DNA of 10,546 nucleotides from Oscillospiraceae bacterium (GTDB lineage: Bacteria; Bacillota_A; Clostridia; Oscillospirales; Oscillospiraceae): contig JAFUES010000038.1 of the NCBI GenBank assembly GCA_017470325.1, forward strand, positions 1 through 10,546. Reading direction: 5' to 3'. The notes below the pieces were generated by a model that was not told where the DNA came from, made no database searches, and saw only the letters and a list, made by a program, of their open reading frames with translations. Shown piece after piece: positions 6,878 to 10,546 of this stretch (the first letter of the stretch is position 1; each line of letters begins with the position of its first letter). Both the position numbers and the translations under genes were made by a program.

Positions 6878-6907
6878 TGAAATCAGAGAACACTTGGAGG
6901 CGATCCC

Positions 6908-7252
6908 ATGGCAGAGAAGAAATATATTACGGCGAAAGATTCCGCCGATTACGAACAGGCGCAGGTTTTTGACAAACTCCGCGTGGGCAATGAGGGCGTC
7001 TATTTCAAGGATGGCTTTCGCACCCGCTTTATCCCTTACGGGGATATGGACCGGGCCTTTATCCGGGTCCATGAGGTCAATGGCCGGATGTGCTGCGGCA
7101 GCGCGGTGTTCCACTATTTCCGCATGGTGTTCATGCGAGACGGCAAAGAATTCGGTGACACCGTATCGGAAAAAGAGAACGCCTTTGACCAGGCGCTGGC
7201 GGCCATCGCCGCCAAGGCGCCCAATGTGGCCATCGGCACAGCAACCGCATAA
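6908..7252 (+). CDS. Uncharacterised 114-residue protein divergent from the flavodiiron gene
   Basis: I do not recognise the family. The protein has no signal peptide or membrane helix. The middle (about 28-80) alternates hydrophobic and polar residues with turns such as FKDGFR, IPYGDMDRA and MRDGKEFGD, as in a beta-sheet, and it closes with one amphipathic helix (about 87-103). That order recalls small PH-like/GRAM-type folds, but this is only an impression of shape. A Cys-Cys pair (62-63) is the sole possible redox or metal feature. The gene is well supported: GGAGG 7 nt before ATG, a divergent promoter of its own and a strong terminator right after the stop. Its position suggests co-regulation with the flavodiiron gene. 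Confidence 0.8.
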   Translation: MAEKKYITAKDSADYEQAQVFDKLRVGNEGVYFKDGFRTRFIPYGDMDRAFIRVHEVNGRMCCGSAVFHYFRMVFMRDGKEFGDTVSEKENAFDQALAAIAAKAPNVAIGTATA

Positions 7253-7257
7253 AAATG

Positions 7258-7287
7258 CGAGGGGATGTTTTCATCCCCTCGTTTTTT
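7258..7287 (+). terminator. Bidirectional intrinsic terminator between the small gene and rodA
   Basis: Perfect 10-bp stem CGAGGGGATG/CATCCCCTCG (7258-7267 with 7272-7281, loop TTTT) followed by six T on the plus strand. On the minus strand the stem is followed by CATTTTTATG, so it can also end the convergent rodA transcript, which stops 3 nt away. Confidence 0.93.
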
Positions 7288-7289
7288 CG

Positions 7290-8345
7290 CTAATAGATGG
7301 CAAACAGCTGCGGTTTCAACTTGTATTTGACGCCTGAGACCAGGCCCATGGCGGCGAACATCGTCATCATGGACGAGCCCCCGTAACTGAAGAACGGCAG
7401 CGTGATGCCGATGACCGGCGTGATGCCGATGCACATGCCGATGTTGATGAAGGTCTGGAAGGCCACCGCGGAGCCTACGCCCACGCAGATGAGCATGTCG
7501 AAGGTGCGTCCGGCCTTGAGGCCCACCCGGAAGATGTGGATGATGATGACGCTCAGCAGGATGATGACGATGATGCAGCCGATCATCCCCAGCTCCTCCC
7601 CCACGCAGGAGAAGATGAAGTCCGTGTGCTTGCCGATGAAGTTGGTGGCGCGGTGCTCCGCGTCCACGCCGGTGAGCCGGCCGGAGGCCAGGGTCAGCTT
7701 GCTCTGGGAGGTCTGCCAGTTGATGCCGTAGCCCTCCGGGTCGATGCTGGCGTCGTAGGGCGCCACCAGACGCTGCTTCTGATAGTCCTTCAGGAAGTAG
7801 TTCCACAGCAGCGGGATCGCCGCGGCCAGGGCCGCGCCGCCGATGGCAAACCAGTAGAGCCGCACCCCCAGGGCAAAGAACATGGTCAGGAAGATGCAGA
7901 GGATGATGGACGCGCTTCCCAGGTCCGAGGAGACCACGACGATCAGGCCGAAGACGATGACGAAGTGGCCCGCCATCTGCACCACGGACAGGAAGGAGTT
8001 CATATCCCGGTATTCTTTTAGATACGTCATCTGCTTGGCCGCCACGATCACGTAGATGACCTTGATGACCTCCGAGGGCTGAATGCCGATGCCGGCGAAA
8101 CGGATCCAGCTCTTGTTGCCGGTGTTATCCTCCACGCCGAAGATGACCAGGGCCACCAGCAGCAGCACGTTGATGGCGCAGAGCCATTTCCACTGATCGC
8201 CCAGCAGGTCGGCGTCGATCACCGTCAGGAACACGAAGGCGCCCAGCCCCAGAAACATGGAAAACAGCTGGACCACCACCAGCTTGGTGGGGTTATAGTC
8301 GCCACCGGTTGCCGCCATACCCGAGGCCGCCCGGTAGACCATCAC
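7290..8345 (-). CDS. rodA: RodA/FtsW-family (SEDS) peptidoglycan glycosyltransferase, probably RodA
   Basis: Polytopic membrane glycosyltransferase that polymerises lipid II for cell-wall elongation together with a class B PBP. The SEDS family is clear from IQPSEVIKV (88-96), SSDLGSA (139-145), YGINWQTSQSKL (206-217), KHTDFIFSCVGEELG (239-253, where D242 matches the catalytic Asp of E. coli RodA) and TPVIGITLPFFSYGGSS near the C-terminus. The context NIGMCIG before it favours RodA over FtsW. The coordinates given use the first canonical start (GTG 8345), but conserved sequence continues 31 codons upstream (see the separate entry at 8346-8438), so the real protein is probably about 382 residues. 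It is monocistronic here, with no PBP2 or mreBCD beside it. Confidence 0.93.
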   Translation of the reverse strand: MMVYRAASGMAATGGDYNPTKLVVVQLFSMFLGLGAFVFLTVIDADLLGDQWKWLCAINVLLLVALVIFGVEDNTGNKSWIRFAGIGIQPSEVIKVIYVIVAAKQMTYLKEYRDMNSFLSVVQMAGHFVIVFGLIVVVSSDLGSASIILCIFLTMFFALGVRLYWFAIGGAALAAAIPLLWNYFLKDYQKQRLVAPYDASIDPEGYGINWQTSQSKLTLASGRLTGVDAEHRATNFIGKHTDFIFSCVGEELGMIGCIIVIILLSVIIIHIFRVGLKAGRTFDMLICVGVGSAVAFQTFINIGMCIGITPVIGITLPFFSYGGSSMMTMFAAMGLVSGVKYKLKPQLFAIY

Positions 8346-8438
8346 GGTGCCGAATAGGGCGCTGACGATGCAGATGCACAGCAGGAAAATATCCGCCCGC
8401 TCGAAAAACTGCTTGACATATGGCTTAAACTTTTTTAT
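8346..8438 (-). other. In-frame upstream extension of rodA encoding the first membrane helix, without a canonical start
   Basis: Thirty-one open codons continue in frame from the GTG at 8345 back to an ATA at 8438-8436, bounded by a TGA at 8447-8445. They encode IKKFKPYVKQFFER followed by ADIFLLCICIVSALFGT. That is a basic cytoplasmic N-terminus and transmembrane helix 1 running straight into VMVYRAAS, as in other RodA/FtsW proteins. No ATG, GTG or TTG occurs in these codons. AAAGGA (8456-8451) lies 12 nt before the ATA. Either ATA initiates, or a true ATG has been lost by mutation or sequencing error. Confidence 0.65.
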
Positions 8439-8505
8439 GGAAAATCACTGTCCTTTCCCATCGGGAACTGAGAGTTCAACAAAATCCGAAGCTTACGCGG
8501 AGCAT

Positions 8506-8534
8506 ATTTTATCACATTCTTTCTCTTTACGCAA
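8506..8534 (-). promoter_or_regulatory. Promoter of rodA
   Basis: On the minus strand TTGCGT (8534-8529), 17 bp, TAAAAT (8511-8506). The predicted start near 8499 gives a leader of about 60 nt to the ATA at 8438. The -35 overlaps the -35 of the divergent tsaE promoter. Confidence 0.5.
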
Positions 8535-8555
8535 CGGCCATGACGGTGGTATAAT
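8526..8555 (+). promoter_or_regulatory. Promoter of tsaE-tsaB
   Basis: On the plus strand TTTACG (8526-8531), 18 bp, and a perfect TATAAT (8550-8555), 43 nt before the tsaE ATG. GGGAG (8589-8593) is the ribosome binding site. It shares bases 8529-8531 with the -35 of the opposing rodA promoter, so the two polymerases would compete. Confidence 0.6.
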
Positions 8556-8598
8556 GAGCAAAGTGTAAACAATTTCTGGATTCACAGCGGGAGCGGAT

Positions 8599-9024
8599 AT
8601 GTCCATTCACATCACCAAAACCGAATCGGAGACCGAGCAGCTGGGCAGCCTCCTGGCACAGCAACTGCCCGACGGCGCAGTGGTCGCCATGTATGGGGAC
8701 CTGGGCGCCGGGAAGACGGCGTTTGTGCGCGGCATGGCAAGAGGCATGGGCATCGACTGCCGGGTCTCCAGCCCCACCTTCACCATCGTCAACGAGTATC
8801 TGGGGCCGCGGGAGCTGATCCACTTCGATATGTATCGCCTGTCCGGCGCCGACGAGCTGTTCGAGATCGGTTGGGAGGACTATCTCAACCGCGGCGCTGT
8901 GTGCGCGGTGGAGTGGAGCGAGAACGTGCGGGACGCTTTCTTCGGGGATGAGATCACCGTCACCATTGAGAAGCTGGACGATACCACCCGCAGGATCACC
9001 ATCGAGGGGGCGGAGCTATGCTGA
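8599..9024 (+). CDS. tsaE: tRNA t6A synthesis ATPase TsaE
   Basis: Small P-loop ATPase (141 residues, typical length) that works with TsaB and TsaD in transferring threonylcarbamoyl to A37 of ANN-decoding tRNAs. Visible motifs: Walker A GDLGAGKT (33-40, K39), SSPTFTI (57-63), HFDMYR (75-80, with the acidic residue used for Mg/ATP) and VEWSE (104-108, conserved Trp). The last 7 nt overlap tsaB, so the two are translationally coupled. The substrate acyl donor is made by TsaC, not encoded here. Confidence 0.96.
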   Translation: MSIHITKTESETEQLGSLLAQQLPDGAVVAMYGDLGAGKTAFVRGMARGMGIDCRVSSPTFTIVNEYLGPRELIHFDMYRLSGADELFEIGWEDYLNRGAVCAVEWSENVRDAFFGDEITVTIEKLDDTTRRITIEGAELC

Positions 9025-9719
9025 CGCTTGCATTTGAATCCTCGGCCAAGGCCGCGTCCGTGGCCCTCTGCCGGGACGGCGCCCTGCTGTCCCAGTATAG
9101 CCAGTGCACCGCCCTGACCCACAGCCGCACCCTGCTGCCCATGGCGGAGGATCTGCTGAAAAACGCGGAGCTGCGCATGTCCGACATCGATCTGTTTGCC
9201 GTGGCCCACGGCCCCGGTTCCTTCACCGGGATTCGCATCGGCGTCTCCACGGTCAAGGGTCTGGCCTGGGCGCTGGACAAGCCCTGTGTGGGCGTCTCCA
9301 CCCTGGAGGCCATGGCCTGGCACGGTCTGGCAGCCGGCGGGGTCGTCTGCCCGGTCATGGATGCAAGGCGCAGCCAGGTGTATAACGCCCTGTTTCGCAT
9401 CGAAGACAACAAACCCCGGCGGCTGACGCCGGACCGGCCCATCGCCCTGGCGGAGTTGGCAGAGGAATTGCGCGCGCTGCAGGAGCCTGTTTTTCTCGTT
9501 GGCGACGGCGCCGCCCTGACAGCCGCGTTTTTGAAGGAACAGGGACTTCCCTTCCGCACCGCGCCGGAAAACCTGCTGTGGCAGAGTGCCTGGGGCGTGG
9601 CCATGGCCGCCGCCGGCAAGACTCCCGGCACCGCAGACGAGCTGCTGCCGGTCTATTTGCGCCTTTCCCAGGCGGAGCGGGAGCGCCAGGCGCGGCTTGC
9701 CCGGGAAGAAAACCCATAA
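9018..9719 (+). CDS. tsaB: tRNA t6A synthesis protein TsaB
   Basis: Non-catalytic ASKHA-fold partner that dimerises with TsaD and binds TsaE during t6A formation. Family motifs over 233 residues: the N-terminal LTLAFESSAKAASVAL, HSRTLLPMAEDLL (35-47), AHGPGSFTGIRIGVSTVKG (63-81), PVMDARRSQVYNA (about 112-124) and the C-terminal PVYLRLSQAERERQARL. The start codon lies inside the tsaE 3' end (ATG at 9018, tsaE stop at 9022-9024). In many Firmicutes rimI and tsaD follow; here neither does, and the next gene is upp. Confidence 0.95.
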   Translation: MLTLAFESSAKAASVALCRDGALLSQYSQCTALTHSRTLLPMAEDLLKNAELRMSDIDLFAVAHGPGSFTGIRIGVSTVKGLAWALDKPCVGVSTLEAMAWHGLAAGGVVCPVMDARRSQVYNALFRIEDNKPRRLTPDRPIALAELAEELRALQEPVFLVGDGAALTAAFLKEQGLPFRTAPENLLWQSAWGVAMAAAGKTPGTADELLPVYLRLSQAERERQARLAREENP

Positions 9720-9728
9720 AGTATACCC

Positions 9729-9744
9729 GCCCGCGAACGCGGGC
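9729..9744 (+). repeat. Small hairpin between tsaB and upp
   Basis: GCCCGCG/CGCGGGC inverted repeat (a 6-bp stem with a GAAC loop when folded) 9 nt after the tsaB stop. No T-tract follows, so it is not a convincing terminator. It could stabilise or punctuate a tsaE-tsaB-upp transcript. I see no clear separate upp promoter in the 59-nt gap. Confidence 0.45.
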
Positions 9745-9778
9745 CACAATAGTACGATGAAAAAAGGAGAATGAGAAC

Positions 9779-10408
9779 ATGAGCAAGGTATGTGTATTTG
9801 ACCACCCTCTGATCCAGCACAAGCTGTCCATTCTGCGCGACAAGAACACCAGCGTCAAGGAATTTCGTGAGTTGATCTCTGAGATCGCCATGCTGATGTG
9901 CTATGAAGCAACCCGGGATCTGCCCCTGGAAGAGGTGGAGATCGAGACGCCCGTGGCCATGGCAAAATGCCACCGCATCGCCGGCAAGAAGCTGGCTGTA
10001 GTCCCCATTCTCCGCGCCGGTCTGGGCATGGTCGACGGCATGGTCAGCATGATGCCCAACGTCAAGGTGGGCCACATCGGCCTGTTCCGCGATCCCGAGA
10101 CTCTGGAGCCTGTCAAGTACTACTACAAGATGCCCCCCGATATCCAGGAGCGCGACGTGATCGTGGTCGATCCCATGCTGGCCACCGGCGGCTCCGCCTC
10201 CGCGGCCATCTCCTTCCTGAAGGAGACCGGCGTCAAGCATATCAAGCTCATGAGCGTCATCGGCGCCCCCGAGGGTGTGGAAAAGATGCAGCAGGACCAC
10301 CCGGATGTGGACATCTTCGTGGCCGCGCTGGATGATCATCTGAACGATCACGGCTACATCGTCCCCGGTCTGGGCGACGCAGGCGATCGTATCTTCGGTA
10401 CCAAGTAA
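9779..10408 (+). CDS. upp: Uracil phosphoribosyltransferase
   Basis: Pyrimidine salvage enzyme making UMP and pyrophosphate from uracil and PRPP in the cytoplasm. It is 209 residues, the standard length. Motifs are all intact: an early HPLIQHKL segment (9-16), the [12 protein letters not shown] stretch (75-86), the PRPP-binding [10 protein letters not shown] (131-140) and the uracil-binding C-terminal [23 protein letters not shown] lies about 10 nt before the ATG. The natural terminator is not seen: one base after the stop codon (TAA 10406-10408) the end of a minus-strand group II intron begins, so the terminator is probably on the far side of the intron, outside the window. Confidence 0.97.
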   Translation: MSKVCVFDHPLIQHKLSILRDKNTSVKEFRELISEIAMLMCYEATRDLPLEEVEIETPVAMAKCHRIAGKKLAVVPILRAGLGMVDGMVSMMPNVKVGHIGLFRDPETLEPVKYYYKMPPDIQERDVIVVDPMLATGGSASAAISFLKETGVKHIKLMSVIGAPEGVEKMQQDHPDVDIFVAALDDHLNDHGYIVPGLGDAGDRIFGTK

Positions 10409-10409
10409 A

Positions 10410-10546
10410 ATAGGGTAGAAAGGGGTTAAGGCCCCTCCCTCCCGTTGCACCGTACGTACCGGTCAGGTATACGGCGCTACATCAAAGCAGAAATTCAAGT
10501 ACAACTTGCGAGATAGTACGCCAAGGGATCGACCAAGCCGGGTCGA
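10410..10546 (-). mobile_element. Group II intron, 3' end with domains V and VI (partial, CGC-triad/IIC-like)
   Basis: On the minus strand a domain V fold is readable at 10477-10447. The lower stem GCGCCGTA/TACGGTGC has a G-U wobble inside a CGC triad (C10476, G10475, C10474). The 2-nt bulge is CG (10456-10455), the upper stem TACC/GGTA, and the loop TGACC. The CGC triad is the group IIC version; IIA/IIB have AGC. Domain VI follows as AGGGG-CCTTAA-CCCCT, and the sequence ends CTACCCTAT, a typical intron 3' end. The 3' exon then reads TTTAC, which is the reverse of the upp stop region. The remainder of the intron is beyond the window edge. Confidence 0.75.
10495..10545 (-). CDS. Probable C-terminal end of the intron-encoded reverse transcriptase/maturase (partial)
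   Basis: Upstream of domain V the minus strand stays open in one frame from the window edge to a TGA at 10497-10495, giving RPGLVDPLAYYLASCT. The GL(V)-x-PL-x-YYL pattern and the place of the stop about 17 nt before domain V fit the end of a bacterial group II intron protein. Only 16 residues are visible and two other frames are also open over much of this stretch, so this is a contextual call. Confidence 0.4.
   Translation of the reverse strand, partial: RPGLVDPLAYYLASCT

Noticed and set aside
8347..8568. 73-residue plus-strand open frame before tsaE
   Set aside because: Antisense to the rodA N-terminal extension and both promoters; no ribosome binding site and unremarkable sequence.
9720..9778. 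Separate promoter or terminator between tsaB and upp
   Set aside because: The hairpin has no T-tract, and the best -35/-10 combination (TTGCCC, 19 bp, TATACC) is too weak to claim.
1..10546. CRISPR array, tRNA/rRNA, prophage or defence island
   Set aside because: No regularly spaced repeats, no tRNA or rRNA signatures and no phage or defence genes were seen on either strand.

Overview
This window looks like a contig from a strictly anaerobic, GC-rich gut-type Firmicute, most likely a clostridial lineage near Oscillospiraceae/Ruminococcaceae. That placement is inferred from the clostridial rnfCDGEAB gene order, a flavodiiron protein, TsaE/TsaB/RodA/Upp sequences of Firmicute type, strong GGAGG ribosome binding sites and many intrinsic terminators. 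No taxonomic marker such as rRNA is present.

Layout. (1) Positions 1-135 are the first ~135 nt of a group II intron on the minus strand. It sits directly behind the intrinsic terminator (137-174) of the rnf operon. (2) Positions 210-5266, minus strand, hold a complete six-gene Rnf operon transcribed as rnfC-rnfD-rnfG-rnfE-rnfA-rnfB, with ATGA/TAATG overlaps or gaps of about 15 nt. It has a strong promoter (5313-5342) and two tandem Rex-like palindromes upstream (5374-5411). (3) Positions 5591-6787, minus strand, encode a class A flavodiiron protein (O2/NO reductase) with its own promoter and tandem 3' hairpins. (4) Positions 6908-7252, plus strand, encode an unrecognised 114-residue protein. 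Its promoter shares a 12-bp palindrome with the divergent flavodiiron promoter. (5) Positions 7290 to about 8438, minus strand, encode a RodA/FtsW-family (SEDS) glycosyltransferase whose first membrane helix is encoded upstream of every canonical start codon. (6) Positions 8599-10408, plus strand, hold tsaE-tsaB (tRNA t6A synthesis) followed by upp (uracil salvage). (7) Positions 10410-10546 are the last ~137 nt of a group II intron on the minus strand, with a readable domain V, domain VI and probably the C-terminal end of the intron-encoded maturase.

How the genes work together. Rnf couples ferredoxin:NAD+ electron transfer to Na+ or H+ pumping across the membrane. The flavodiiron protein next door is a typical anaerobe defence that consumes reducing power to remove O2 or NO. 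The Rex-like sites suggest NADH/NAD+ control of rnf. The right half is housekeeping: cell-wall elongation, universal tRNA modification and pyrimidine salvage.

I do not see a new multi-gene defence or metabolic system here. The most informative observations are the two group IIC-like intron ends lying against gene-end terminators at both window edges, the tandem Rex-like operators, the shared-operator divergent promoter beside the unknown small gene, and the start-codon anomaly of rodA.
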